From NCBI GenBank assembly GCA_021373185.1, contig JAJFTF010000006.1, positions 1-64,000 on the forward strand: DNA of 64,000 bases, given 5' to 3'. The notes beneath the pieces are model-generated. The model saw only the letters and a program-made list of their open reading frames with translations, searched no databases and was not told where the DNA came from. The stretch is from Betaproteobacteria bacterium. Lineage in GTDB: Bacteria; Pseudomonadota; Gammaproteobacteria; Burkholderiales; Sulfuricellaceae. Below are positions 37,150 to 45,643 of the stretch, in pieces; the stretch's first letter is position 1, and each line of letters starts with the position of its first letter. Position numbers and translations under genes: made by a program.

Positions 37150-38496
37150 ATGAGCAAAGCTCCCGAACTCCTACTTCCCGCCGGCTCCCTGGAAAAAATG
37201 CGCTACGCCTACGCCTATGGCGCCGACGCGGTGTATGCCGGACAGCCGCGCTACAGCTTGCGCGCCCGCAACAATGAATTCGGGCTGGACGAACTGGAAA
37301 CCGGCATTGCCGAGGCCCATGTGCTGGGGAAAAAATTCTACGTCGCCAGCAATCTGGTGCCACACAACGCCAAGCTCAAGACCTATCTGGCCGACATGGC
37401 GCCGGTGATCGCGATGAAACCGGACGCCCTGATCATGGCCGATCCCGGCCTGATCATGATGGTGCGCGAAACCTGGCCGGAAGTGCCGGTTCACCTGTCG
37501 GTTCAGGCCAACACCGTCAATTACGCGGCGGTCAGGTTCTGGCAGAAGCTCGGGCTGACACGGGTGATCCTGTCGCGCGAGATTTCGCTGGATGAAATCG
37601 CCGAAATCCGCCAGCAATGCCCGGACATGGAACTCGAGGTATTCGTCCACGGCGCCCTGTGCATCGCCTATTCCGGGCGCTGCCTGCTGTCCGGCTACTT
37701 CAACCACCGCGATGCCAATCAGGGAACCTGCACCAACTCTTGCCGCTGGGATTACAAAGTCAAGGATGCACAGGAAGATGCCGCCGGCGTGATCCGGGAA
37801 GCCGACTTCAACATCAACCAGGCCATGGCGGAGTCCGGTCTCACCGCCTGCGGCGAGCAACAGCGCCACCCTCTCGCCGACCAGCCCTGGCTGATCGAGG
37901 AAGGTGGCCGCCCCGGCGAACTGATGCCGGTGCTGGAAGACGAGCACGGCACCTACATCATGAATTCCAAGGATCTGCGCGCGGTGGAACATGTCGCGCG
38001 GCTGACGGAAATCGGCGTGGACTCGTTGAAGATCGAGGGGCGCACCAAGTCGGCTTATTATGTCGTGCGCACCGCCCAGATTTACCGCCAGGCGATTGAC
38101 GATGCCGTGGCGGGGCGCGCTTTCAACCCGGCCTATCTGGGCGAACTCGAGAACCTGGCCAACCGGGGCTATACCGACGGCTTCTACCAGCGCCATCACA
38201 CCGTCGAATACCAGAACTACCTCACCGGCCAATCAGAAAGCAATCGCCAGCAATATGTCGGCGATATCGTCGGCTACGACACGACATCCGGCATGGCGGA
38301 AATCAATGTAAAAAACCGCTTCGCCATCGGCGACCGCCTGGAGATCATTCACCCTGCCGGCAATCGCGAAATCGTGCTGACGCAGATATTCGACAAGAAA
38401 GGCGCTCCCATCACGGAAGCGCCGGGCAACGGCTGGATCGTTCGCATCCCGCTCAGCGAGCATCTCGACAGGGCAATGCTGGCAAGATATTTGTAA
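37150..38496 (+). CDS. trhP: U32 peptidase-family tRNA hydroxylation protein TrhP (YegQ)
   Basis: YegQ/TrhP takes part in prephenate-dependent hydroxylation of wobble uridine in tRNA (making the precursor of cmo5U). The 448-residue length equals YegQ rather than the shorter UbiU/UbiV. The U32 signature is complete: ELEVFVHGALCIAYSGRCLL, SGYFNHRDANQGTCTNSCRW, with the four Cys that bind a [4Fe-4S] cluster in this family. The N-terminal ELLLPAGSLEKMRYAYAYGA and KIEGRTKSAYYVVRTAQIYR segments are also typical, and an YhbU-like C-terminal domain is present (VKNRFAIGDRLEIIHPAGNR). Divergent from dnaE. Confidence 0.92.
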   Translation: MSKAPELLLPAGSLEKMRYAYAYGADAVYAGQPRYSLRARNNEFGLDELETGIAEAHVLGKKFYVASNLVPHNAKLKTYLADMAPVIAMKPDALIMADPGLIMMVRETWPEVPVHLSVQANTVNYAAVRFWQKLGLTRVILSREISLDEIAEIRQQCPDMELEVFVHGALCIAYSGRCLLSGYFNHRDANQGTCTNSCRWDYKVKDAQEDAAGVIREADFNINQAMAESGLTACGEQQRHPLADQPWLIEEGGRPGELMPVLEDEHGTYIMNSKDLRAVEHVARLTEIGVDSLKIEGRTKSAYYVVRTAQIYRQAIDDAVAGRAFNPAYLGELENLANRGYTDGFYQRHHTVEYQNYLTGQSESNRQQYVGDIVGYDTTSGMAEINVKNRFAIGDRLEIIHPAGNREIVLTQIFDKKGAPITEAPGNGWIVRIPLSEHLDRAMLARYL

Positions 38497-38589
38497 GCGA
38501 CTCAGGAACATCCTTTATAGGTGTTTCACCTATTCCCTGATCGCCCCATATTCGGTTATCATTTTCGGATCACCTCGAGAGCCGAAGAA

Positions 38590-39801
38590 ATGATCAAGAA
38601 AGTCAGTGTTCACCAGCTAAAACCCGGCATGTTCATCCACGACATGAACTGCGGCTGGATGGAACATCCCTTTCTGACCGGCACCCTCAAGATCAAGAAC
38701 GACCAGGAAATCAAAAAGATCGCCGACAATGGCATCCATGAGGTGTACATCGACACCGACAAGGGCCTGGATGTGCAGGATGCACCGACCGAAAGCGAGG
38801 TCAAGGCAGAAATCGATCACGAACTAATCGAAATTATCCAGAAAGCCAAGCCCGTCGAAACCGCCTCGCTGCGCGACGAACTGGAGAAATCGCGCCGGGT
38901 GCATAGCGAAGCCAACAAGATCGTGCACAGCATCATGAAAGACATCCGCATCGGCAAGCAGATCGAACTGGAACAAGTCGATCCGCTGGTGGCGCAAATG
39001 ACCAGCTCGATCTTCCGCAACAAGGACGCCCTGCTCAGCCTGTGCCGGATCAAAAACAAGGACGACTACACTTTCCTGCACTCGGTCAGCGTCGGCGCGC
39101 TGCTGATCTCCTTTGCCCGCGCCCTTGAACTCGACCGCGACATTATCCAGCTACTGGGCGTCGGCGGCATGCTGCACGACGTCGGCAAAATGCAGATAGC
39201 CAATGAGGTATTGAACAAGCCCGGCAAGTTCAGCGACGATGAGTTTCAGCTCATGAAATCCCACGTGGTGCATAGCCGCACCATACTGGAGGCAACGCCA
39301 GGCATCAGCCAGGTTTCGATTGATGTCGCCGCCCAGCATCACGAACGTTTCGACGGCAGCGGCTACCCGCACGGGCTGAAGGGCGAAGAAATGTCCGTCT
39401 ATGGTCAAATGGCGTCAATTGTCGACGTCTATGACGCGATCACCTCGGACCGCTGCTACCACAAGGGGATGGCGCCCACCGAGGCGCTCAGGAAGATGCT
39501 GGAATGGAGCAAATTCCACTTCAACCCCAAACTGGTGCACGCCTTCATCCGCACTATCGGCATTTATCCGGTCGGCACGCTGGTGATGCTGGAAAGCGGC
39601 AGGGTCGCCATCGTTATCGAACAGTACGAGAAGAATCTTGCGCTACCACTGGTGCGCACAGTCTTTAACGCCAAGAAAAATTATTACATCAAACCTGAAG
39701 ATGTGTATCTATCCAAGCCGCTGGGTCAAGGCGGCGGCGACAAGATCGTCAGCCACGAATCGCCTGAAAAATGGGGTATCGACGTATCGAAATTCATGTA
39801 A
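38590..39801 (+). CDS. HD-GYP cyclic-di-GMP phosphodiesterase with DUF3391 domain
   Basis: A 403-residue cytoplasmic protein. The N-terminal DUF3391 domain (about 1-130) begins IKKVSVHQLKPGMFIHDMNC and contains the HPFL segment; the HD-GYP domain follows. Metal and catalytic motifs are intact: GGMLHDVGKMQIANEVLNKP, LMKSHVVHSRTIL and AAQHHERFDGSGYPHGLKG, so it should hydrolyse c-di-GMP. The ATG at 38590 fits the family opening; the frame opens 23 codons earlier. No cognate GGDEF gene is adjacent; the EAL-HDOD protein at 10018-11490 is the only other c-di-GMP-type protein in the window. Confidence 0.92.
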   Translation: MIKKVSVHQLKPGMFIHDMNCGWMEHPFLTGTLKIKNDQEIKKIADNGIHEVYIDTDKGLDVQDAPTESEVKAEIDHELIEIIQKAKPVETASLRDELEKSRRVHSEANKIVHSIMKDIRIGKQIELEQVDPLVAQMTSSIFRNKDALLSLCRIKNKDDYTFLHSVSVGALLISFARALELDRDIIQLLGVGGMLHDVGKMQIANEVLNKPGKFSDDEFQLMKSHVVHSRTILEATPGISQVSIDVAAQHHERFDGSGYPHGLKGEEMSVYGQMASIVDVYDAITSDRCYHKGMAPTEALRKMLEWSKFHFNPKLVHAFIRTIGIYPVGTLVMLESGRVAIVIEQYEKNLALPLVRTVFNAKKNYYIKPEDVYLSKPLGQGGGDKIVSHESPEKWGIDVSKFM

Positions 39802-39976
39802 ACCGAGCGTTGCAACCCGCCCGGCGACCTCTGGCAAGGCCTGTCTAACACCATATTTCCCATTTCCATAACTCGTACTAAACCAGACTTCAACTAACGT
39901 GTAACGTCAGATCACTGATTTCCGTGCGACTCCATGTGGACATTCAAAATTCAAAGCACCCGGCTTGCTCGGCTTT

Positions 39977-40672
39977 TTAGTGCTTATCCAATGGAACGGC
40001 TGGTAAGCCATGCTCTTCTTCAATAACCTGCCTTACCTCATCAATCAAAGAGAATCCTTGCTTGGTAAGAGCCAGAGGAACAATCAAGCACTTACTCTTA
40101 TCGTCATATTTAATAGATGATTTATTCTTTTTTTCAAGGATCGTCTGGATGTTTATCATTTTTAGGCTGCCAGGAATAGGGGCATCTCCGTTACGCTCAT
40201 AAATAGCCAAAACCACGGGGGAACCAGAATAATTCTGCATATTATTATGCCGTTTCACATCAGTGTATTCGATGTAGAAGCTGTCGTTATAGAACGTAAA
40301 GCACTTTGTTTCGATTTCAATATTTCTGACATTACGAAGCAGGAAGTCTCCCCGTTTAATGAGTACATCGGCACTGGATGTATATGCCTTGAAGCTATCT
40401 ATGTCTTGGGATAACTCCTCAATCATTAAGCCATGATCTATTGCTTGGCTCTTAAACAGCTTTTGGGCTTTGACTCCTGCCCTGAACCAATCTTCCGCGA
40501 GATTTTTGTATCGTTCATCTTGGCCGACAACAACTGGGCTCCAATGCTGCTCACCTTGATAAACAATCGAATCTGCAGATATGTCCGCGTATTCCACCAA
40601 CCCATCAAAGGTCGCTGAAAATTTGGGGGTAATCGTGCCATCAGGATGCTTGATTATTAGATGATATCCCAT
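39977..40672 (-). CDS. Unknown AT-rich protein with PD-(D/E)XK nuclease-like pattern
   Basis: A 231-residue protein that I cannot assign to a named family. A middle region (about 100-165) fits the order of a PD-(D/E)XK nuclease core: an Asp in KRGDFLLRNV (Asp109), then NIEIETKCFTF with Glu121-x-Lys123 on a strand, a polar helix with TDVKRHNNM, and a hydrophobic strand SPVVLAIYERNG. The N-terminal 60 residues (GYHLIIKHPDGTITPKFSAT...) look like a small separate domain. Codon use is AT-richer than in neighbouring genes. It is near the DEDDh exonuclease on the same strand with a 90-base gap. Catalytic status is inferred only from pattern. Confidence 0.55.
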   Translation of the reverse strand: MGYHLIIKHPDGTITPKFSATFDGLVEYADISADSIVYQGEQHWSPVVVGQDERYKNLAEDWFRAGVKAQKLFKSQAIDHGLMIEELSQDIDSFKAYTSSADVLIKRGDFLLRNVRNIEIETKCFTFYNDSFYIEYTDVKRHNNMQNYSGSPVVLAIYERNGDAPIPGSLKMINIQTILEKKNKSSIKYDDKSKCLIVPLALTKQGFSLIDEVRQVIEEEHGLPAVPLDKH

Positions 40673-40762
40673 AGTTTCAAGTTGGCTACCAGAAAATTGA
40701 TAAATGCGGAGAGTGTTATTTGATAACGTCTTCAGGCCTGCAAAGTGGGTTTCTTTGCGTCA

Positions 40763-41494
40763 TTAAGGCTTCTCCAAGACGGTCAGGTGAAAATCACAAT
40801 CGACTTGTAGCGAGTGCAGTTGATCCTCTCGCACCCGCTTGACCCAGCATTTCTCGTAGGTCTTGCCACCATCGCTCTGCCAGCGAAACCCCTTCCCCTT
40901 GGCTTTATCTCGCTCGTCGTAGCTGACGTTCGCCTGGACGATCAGCCATTTGCGCTGGCTGTTGGCAATGACCTGCTGGATGTCGTAGTGCGACAGGATT
41001 GTGAACATGGTGAGGACGTCCGTTACCGCCCTGTGCTGGAACGGGTTCACCATGCCGTGGAAACCGGCCAGATAAATCAGGCTGCGGCTGGTGCAACTGC
41101 GCGGGTAATCAACATCGTACTGAGTGTCGAGCCACGGGGTTGCGGGCATCTTGAGCCCGAAGCGGGCAAAGGCGGCCTCGATCAGTGGTCGATCAAATTC
41201 GCGACCGTTATGAGCGACGATGTAGTCTGCTTTTTTCATCAACTTGGCAATCGGCTGCAAGGTGCGGATGTCGGCAGGACGCCCGTGACACTTCAGCAGT
41301 TCATCGCTGATGCCCGTATATTCTACCGACTCCGGCGCAACGGGATGATCTGGCTTGAGGAGCAGGGAAAGAAAATCGACCGGCTGCGAAAACTCGGTGT
41401 CCCACAGTACCAAGCCGATTTCGGTGATGAAGTTCGTTTCCGGCGGCGTATTGAAAGCACCGCCTGTTTCAAGATCAAGTCCAAGCAATAGCAT
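40763..41494 (-). CDS. DEDDh 3'-5' exonuclease (DnaQ-like)
   Basis: A 243-residue exonuclease-fold protein. ExoI motif: GLDLETGGAF (Asp7, Glu9). ExoII: IVAHNGREFDRPLI (Asp101). ExoIII: NPFQHRAVTDVLTMFTIL (His154, Asp159). All DEDDh residues are present, so it is probably active. The C-terminal 70 residues (QRKWLIVQANVSYDERDKAK, KGFRWQSDGGKTYEKCWVKR) form a small added domain not found in DnaQ, and could bind nucleic acid. Length and domain set differ from DnaQ and RNase T. It is upstream of the PD-(D/E)XK-like gene and divergent from the hydrogenase operon. Confidence 0.8.
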   Translation of the reverse strand: MLLLGLDLETGGAFNTPPETNFITEIGLVLWDTEFSQPVDFLSLLLKPDHPVAPESVEYTGISDELLKCHGRPADIRTLQPIAKLMKKADYIVAHNGREFDRPLIEAAFARFGLKMPATPWLDTQYDVDYPRSCTSRSLIYLAGFHGMVNPFQHRAVTDVLTMFTILSHYDIQQVIANSQRKWLIVQANVSYDERDKAKGKGFRWQSDGGKTYEKCWVKRVREDQLHSLQVDCDFHLTVLEKP

Positions 41495-41700
41495 ATATGC
41501 TCATTTTCTTGTGGATAATCGGGAAGAATGAAAATCATACTCTGTCGGCATTTATTGGCAAGGCTGATATGTTTCGAATACATTGACTTTTGCCATGATT
41601 TTACCGATAGTTAAAATGTGTTTTGGAGCGTATGTTGTACCCATGAACCGGCGGTGGCCTTGCCGGATTTTGCTGGTCAACCTCAACCGTGCCTGTCGCC

Positions 41701-42180
41701 ATGACTATCCGTCGCAATGTATTGATACTGGGCATCGGCAACAGTTTGTTGCGCGATGAAGGCGCAGGCATCCATGCGATGAACTGCTTGCGCGAACAAC
41801 TGGCCGACCGTAACGACATCACTTTCCTGGATGGCGGCACCTTGAGCTTCACGCTGGCCGGTGCAATCGAAGATACCTCACAACTGATCGTGCTCGATGC
41901 CGCGCAGCTTGGTGCCACGCCCGGACACTCGCTGGTTTTCGAAGGTGCAGAGATGGACTCGTTCATCGGCAGCAACCGCAAATGCAGCGTGCATGAAGTC
42001 AGCCTGCTCGACCTGCTGGCAATCGCCCACCTGAGCGGCCATTTGCCGCCGCAACGGGCGCTGATCGGCATCCAGCCGGCAGAGATCGACTGGGGCGAAC
42101 ACCCCTCCCCTGCGGTCGCGGCAGCAATGCCGAAGATATGCGACCAGGCCCGGCAACTAATTGAAGCGTGGCAGACATGA
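41701..42180 (+). CDS. Hydrogenase maturation protease
   Basis: A 159-residue endopeptidase of the HyaD/HupD family that removes the C-terminal tail of the [NiFe] large subunit after Ni insertion. Motifs: NVLILGIGNSLLRDEGAGIH with the Ni-binding Glu, ITFLDGGTLSF with the Asp, and an HEVSLLDLL-type His in SVHEVSLLDLLAIAHLSGHL. Its likely target is the large subunit at 45644-47416. I use the ATG at 41701; a GTG at 41689 is possible. A weak TTGACT-N17-GATAGT promoter at 41583-41611 is the only promoter-like sequence upstream. It overlaps the next gene by 4 bases (ATGA). Confidence 0.92.
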   Translation: MTIRRNVLILGIGNSLLRDEGAGIHAMNCLREQLADRNDITFLDGGTLSFTLAGAIEDTSQLIVLDAAQLGATPGHSLVFEGAEMDSFIGSNRKCSVHEVSLLDLLAIAHLSGHLPPQRALIGIQPAEIDWGEHPSPAVAAAMPKICDQARQLIEAWQT

Positions 42181-42599
42181 GCCTGGAAAATATGATCATC
42201 AACGTCGAAGTCGCAGACCCGTACTCGGTCGGCAATATCGCAGCAATCCTCAGCGAAATCGCATCGCGGCTGGGGACGCTCGCAGACGGCGGCGAAACCA
42301 GCTTGATCGACCTGAAGAGCCTGCCGCTTTCCTCCGGCGAATATGAGCATCTGCGTTTCACCCTGGGGCGCGGAGAAGTAACCGCCAGCCTCGACGCCAT
42401 CGGCATGTCCGAGATCGTCGAAACCCAATTTTCTGGCGTGTGGTGGATCACGCACTACAACGACCAGGGCGACATCGTCGCCGACCTGATCGAGATCGCG
42501 ACGATCCCGAATATCCTGCTCAGCCAGCCGGAAGACATGCGCACCGGGCTGGCGCTCTTGCACGCAATCATTTCCCGACCTGCTTCATCCCATGATTGA
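42177..42599 (+). CDS. HupH/HyaF-like hydrogenase expression protein (short form)
   Basis: A 140-residue protein matching the C-terminal domain of HupH/HyaF, the proteins that help incorporate Fe-S clusters into the small subunit before export. The family's end is well seen: VWWITHYNDQGDIVADLIEI, TIPNILLSQPEDMRTGLALL. HyaF/HupH is usually about 280 residues; only its C-terminal half is present here. Starting at the ATG at 42177, which overlaps the protease stop; a GTG three codons earlier is possible. The small-subunit gene follows 9 bases after the stop. Confidence 0.8.
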   Translation: MSLENMIINVEVADPYSVGNIAAILSEIASRLGTLADGGETSLIDLKSLPLSSGEYEHLRFTLGRGEVTASLDAIGMSEIVETQFSGVWWITHYNDQGDIVADLIEIATIPNILLSQPEDMRTGLALLHAIISRPASSHD

Positions 42600-42608
42600 G
42601 GTGATACG

Positions 42609-43691
42609 ATGGCTGACCATGACAGTTTGGAACATCGGCTGGCGGAACAAGGCATCAGCCGCCGCGCCTTCCTCAAATTCTGCGCCGCCATGGCCTCGCT
42701 GATGGCCTTGCCGCCTGGCAGCGCAGTTGCGATTGCCGCAGCACTCGCCAAAGCCAAACGCCCATCGGTCATCTGGCTTTCATTCCAGGAATGCACCGGC
42801 TGCACCGAGTCGCTCACCCGCTCGCATTCGCCGACGCTGGAAAGTCTGATCTTCGACATGATCTCGCTGGATTACCACCATACCCTGCAAGCGGCTTCCG
42901 GCTTCGCCGCAGAGAAATCGCGCGACGATGCGATGCAGGCCTATTACGGCAAATATCTTCTGCTGGTCGACGGCTCGATCCCGACCAAGGATGGTGGTGT
43001 TTACTCCACCATCGCCGGCAGGAGCAATCTCGACTTGCTGCATGAAGCCGCCAAGGGCGCAGCGGCCATCGTCGCGGTCGGCACCTGCGCGGCCTTCGGC
43101 GGCATTCCGATGGCCAAGCCGAACCCGACCGGTGCGGTAGCGGTGTCCGACCTCATCAAGGACAAGCCGATCATCAACATCTCCGGCTGCCCGCCGATTC
43201 CCGCCGTCATCACCGGCGTACTAGCGCATTACCTCACGTTCGGCGAACTGCCCGCACTCGATGAACTGGGGCGGCCCAAAGCGTTCTACGGCGAGACCAT
43301 CCATGACCATTGTTACCGGCGGCCATTCTACGACCAGGGCAAATTCGCCAAGACCTTCGACGATGAAGGTGCGCGCAATGGCTGGTGCCTCTATGAGCTG
43401 GGCTGCAAAGGGCCGACCACCCATAATGCCTGTGCCACCACCAAATGGAACGGCGGCGCGGGTTTCCCGATCGAGGCCGGCCATGGCTGCCTCGGCTGCT
43501 CGGAGCCAAATTTCTGGGATGCAGGCAGTTTCTACGCCCCGCTCCCGGCACCCAGCGCCGATGTCACTACCATTGCCGAAGTCGCCGCCGTTACCGGCGC
43601 AGCCGCTGCCGTGGCATTGAGCGCACTGGATCGGGCCAAGAAAAAACGTGCGCAACAGGCGCATGAAAAGCTGACCGTCAAGGACCTTTAA
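42609..43691 (+). CDS. hynS: [NiFe] hydrogenase small subunit, group 1e-like, Tat-exported
   Basis: A 360-residue Fe-S subunit carrying electrons from the Ni-Fe site. A Tat signal is present (GISRRAFLKFCAAMA, twin arginines at about 15-16), so the enzyme is exported to the periplasm. Cluster ligands: SFQECTGCTESLTRSHSP and VGTCAAFGGIPMAKPNPTGA (proximal), GETIHDHCYRRPFYDQGKFA (distal), YELGCKGPTTHNACATTKWN and HGCLGCSEPNFWD (medial/distal). The proximal site has Gly where oxygen-tolerant enzymes have extra Cys (ECTGCTES, not ECTCCSES; AFGGI, not the SWGC type), so a standard 4-Cys, oxygen-sensitive proximal cluster is predicted. The Ala-rich C-terminal helix (IAEVAAVTGAAAAVALSALD) may be a membrane anchor. 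Confidence 0.93.
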   Translation: MADHDSLEHRLAEQGISRRAFLKFCAAMASLMALPPGSAVAIAAALAKAKRPSVIWLSFQECTGCTESLTRSHSPTLESLIFDMISLDYHHTLQAASGFAAEKSRDDAMQAYYGKYLLLVDGSIPTKDGGVYSTIAGRSNLDLLHEAAKGAAAIVAVGTCAAFGGIPMAKPNPTGAVAVSDLIKDKPIINISGCPPIPAVITGVLAHYLTFGELPALDELGRPKAFYGETIHDHCYRRPFYDQGKFAKTFDDEGARNGWCLYELGCKGPTTHNACATTKWNGGAGFPIEAGHGCLGCSEPNFWDAGSFYAPLPAPSADVTTIAEVAAVTGAAAAVALSALDRAKKKRAQQAHEKLTVKDL

Positions 43692-43709
43692 CCCGGGGGA
43701 GACGCGCAT

Positions 43710-44369
43710 ATGAACCCGCAAGATCTATTGTACTGGGTACGCGGTACGGGATTGCAGATCGCCGCCGCCATATTCGTATTGGGGATGAGCTACCGCATGC
43801 TGCACTTGGTGCTGCTGGGACGCAAGAAATCCCTCGCCATCCCGCGCGGTTCCGAATGGGCGTACGGACTGCGCATCATGTGGCAGCGCTCGTTCGTCTT
43901 GCCGGAATTGAGCGCACGCGGCAAGTTCACCGTTGTCGCCGGGTATATTTTCCATCTAGGCTTCCTGATTACGCTATTCTTCCTCAGCCAGCACATCGAC
44001 ATGCTGCGCGCCATACTAAAATTCGGCTGGCCAGCCCTGCCGCGCAGCGTGATCGACATCGCCGCCATTCTTTCCATCGCGGCAATGATCGCCCTGCTGG
44101 TGCACCGCATCATCGATCCGGTCAAACGCCTGCTGTCCGATTTTCAGGACTACCTGACCTGGGCGCTGACCTTTTTGCCCCTGCTGACCGGCTTCATGTT
44201 ATTGCGCAGCATCGGTTTCGGTTATACAACGCTATTGACCCTGCATATCCTCAGCGTCGAACTGCTGTTGATCGCCATACCGTTCACCAAGCTCGCGCAC
44301 ATGTTTTCCACTTTCGTGTCGCGCTGGTACAACGGCGCTTCCGCTGGGTTTAGAGGAGTAAAAGCATGA
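43710..44369 (+). CDS. isp1: Hydrogenase membrane subunit Isp1 (NarI-like cytochrome b)
   Basis: A 219-residue polytopic protein with about five membrane helices, resembling NarI/DsrM-type cytochrome b subunits. Histidine haem-ligand candidates lie in VVAGYIFHLGFLITLFFLSQ and in TLLTLHILSVELLLIAIPFT, KLAHMFSTFVSRWYNG. In Thiocapsa and related bacteria isp1 and isp2 separate hynS from hynL, as here, and Isp1 links hydrogenase to the membrane pool. Its start is 18 bases after the small-subunit stop; it overlaps isp2 by 4 bases. Confidence 0.9.
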   Translation: MNPQDLLYWVRGTGLQIAAAIFVLGMSYRMLHLVLLGRKKSLAIPRGSEWAYGLRIMWQRSFVLPELSARGKFTVVAGYIFHLGFLITLFFLSQHIDMLRAILKFGWPALPRSVIDIAAILSIAAMIALLVHRIIDPVKRLLSDFQDYLTWALTFLPLLTGFMLLRSIGFGYTTLLTLHILSVELLLIAIPFTKLAHMFSTFVSRWYNGASAGFRGVKA

Positions 44370-45628
44370 ACACGCTCCAGCGCGGCATCAACGCCATGAT
44401 CGAACAGATCGACGCGCCCATCGCGACCTTCTTTACTTCATGCGTGCATTGCGGCCTGTGTGCCGATTCCTGCCTGTTCTACACCGAAACGCAAGACCCG
44501 AAATTCACGCCGATCTACAAACTCGAGCCGCTAAGGCGCATCTGGCAACAGGAGTACACATTCTGGGGCAAGCTGATGTCCCAACTGGGATTGAGCAAAC
44601 CGGTCACCGATGCCGAATTGGCGGCATGGGAGCCGCTGGTCTACGACAGTTGCACGCTGTGCGGTCGCTGCTCTCTGGCCTGCCCGGTGGGCAACGATAT
44701 CGTCTACATGGTGCGCAAGATGCGCGAAGGCATGGTGGCCTCCGGCCATGCGCCGGAGGGGCTGAAAGGCGCAACCCAGCGCGCCATCGGCCTGGGTAGC
44801 CCGATGGGCGTGAACCTGAACACGCTGATGGCGCATATCCATAATACCGAGAAGGAAACCGGCCTCAGCGTGCCGCTCGACAAGGAAGGCGCGGACTACA
44901 TGATGGTGCTGTCCTCCGCCGAGATCGCGGAATACAGCGAAATCGTTTCTGCCGTGACGCGCATTTTCCATCAGGCGGGTGTGTCGTGGACCATGGCTTC
45001 GGACGGATTCGAGGGAACCAACAGCGGCATCCAGATCGGCTCTTCCGACCTGGCGGCGGAGTTGCTCAGCCGTGTGGTGCGGGCCGCCGAGCGGCTCAAG
45101 GTGAAATACGTGATCAGCCCGGAATGCGGCCATGCCTACACCGCCTTGCGCTGGGAGGGACCGAACCTGATCGGTCGGCCATATCACTTCGAGGTAATCC
45201 ATATCATCGAACTGCTTGACCAGTTGCGTAGCGAGGGACGCTTGCGCACCGAAGGGCTGGACGAGACCCGCATGACTTTTCACGACCCATGCCAGATGGT
45301 GCGGCGCGGCGGCGTGGTGGAACAACCGCGCAATCTGCTCCATATGGTTGCGCCGAATTTTGTCGAGATGCCGGATGCCGGCATCCAGAACTGGTGCTGC
45401 GGCGGCGGTGGCGGCGTGAGCGCCAACGAGCGCGCCGAGCCTTTGCGCATCAAGGTGTTCAGCCGCAAGAAGGCGCAACTGGATGCCATCGGCGTGGACA
45501 CCATCGTCACCTCCTGCTCGAACTGCCGCACCATGCTGCTGGACGGGTTGGAACACAACAGCATGAATCTCAACGTCGTGGGATTGACCGAACTCATTGC
45601 CGAGCATCTCGCTCCTGCGTCAAAATAA
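44366..45628 (+). CDS. isp2: Hydrogenase-associated Fe-S protein Isp2 (HdrD-like)
   Basis: A 420-residue cytoplasmic-side Fe-S protein. Two [4Fe-4S] ferredoxin motifs near the N-terminus (SCVHCGLCADSCLFY, SCTLCGRCSLACPVGN) and two C-terminal CCG (heterodisulfide reductase-type) regions: ISPECGHAYTALRWEG with HDPCQMVRRGGVV, and WCCGGGGGVSANERAEP with CSNCRTMLLD. This is the HdrD/Isp2 layout. It is thought to accept electrons from H2 oxidation via Isp1, or run the reverse. Translationally coupled to isp1 by a 4-base overlap; the large-subunit gene follows after 15 bases. Confidence 0.92.
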   Translation: MNTLQRGINAMIEQIDAPIATFFTSCVHCGLCADSCLFYTETQDPKFTPIYKLEPLRRIWQQEYTFWGKLMSQLGLSKPVTDAELAAWEPLVYDSCTLCGRCSLACPVGNDIVYMVRKMREGMVASGHAPEGLKGATQRAIGLGSPMGVNLNTLMAHIHNTEKETGLSVPLDKEGADYMMVLSSAEIAEYSEIVSAVTRIFHQAGVSWTMASDGFEGTNSGIQIGSSDLAAELLSRVVRAAERLKVKYVISPECGHAYTALRWEGPNLIGRPYHFEVIHIIELLDQLRSEGRLRTEGLDETRMTFHDPCQMVRRGGVVEQPRNLLHMVAPNFVEMPDAGIQNWCCGGGGGVSANERAEPLRIKVFSRKKAQLDAIGVDTIVTSCSNCRTMLLDGLEHNSMNLNVVGLTELIAEHLAPASK

Positions 45629-45643
45629 GAAGGATTAGCCGCC

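Noticed and set aside
37150..38496. trhP as UbiU (ubiquinone hydroxylation) instead
   Set aside because: Length (448) and YegQ-type N- and C-terminal parts fit TrhP; UbiU/UbiV are shorter and normally paired.
41630..41700. A sigma54 promoter before the hydrogenase operon
   Set aside because: GG and GC elements are present (TGGCC...TTTTGC) but the spacing is 4 bases too long for the -24/-12 consensus.
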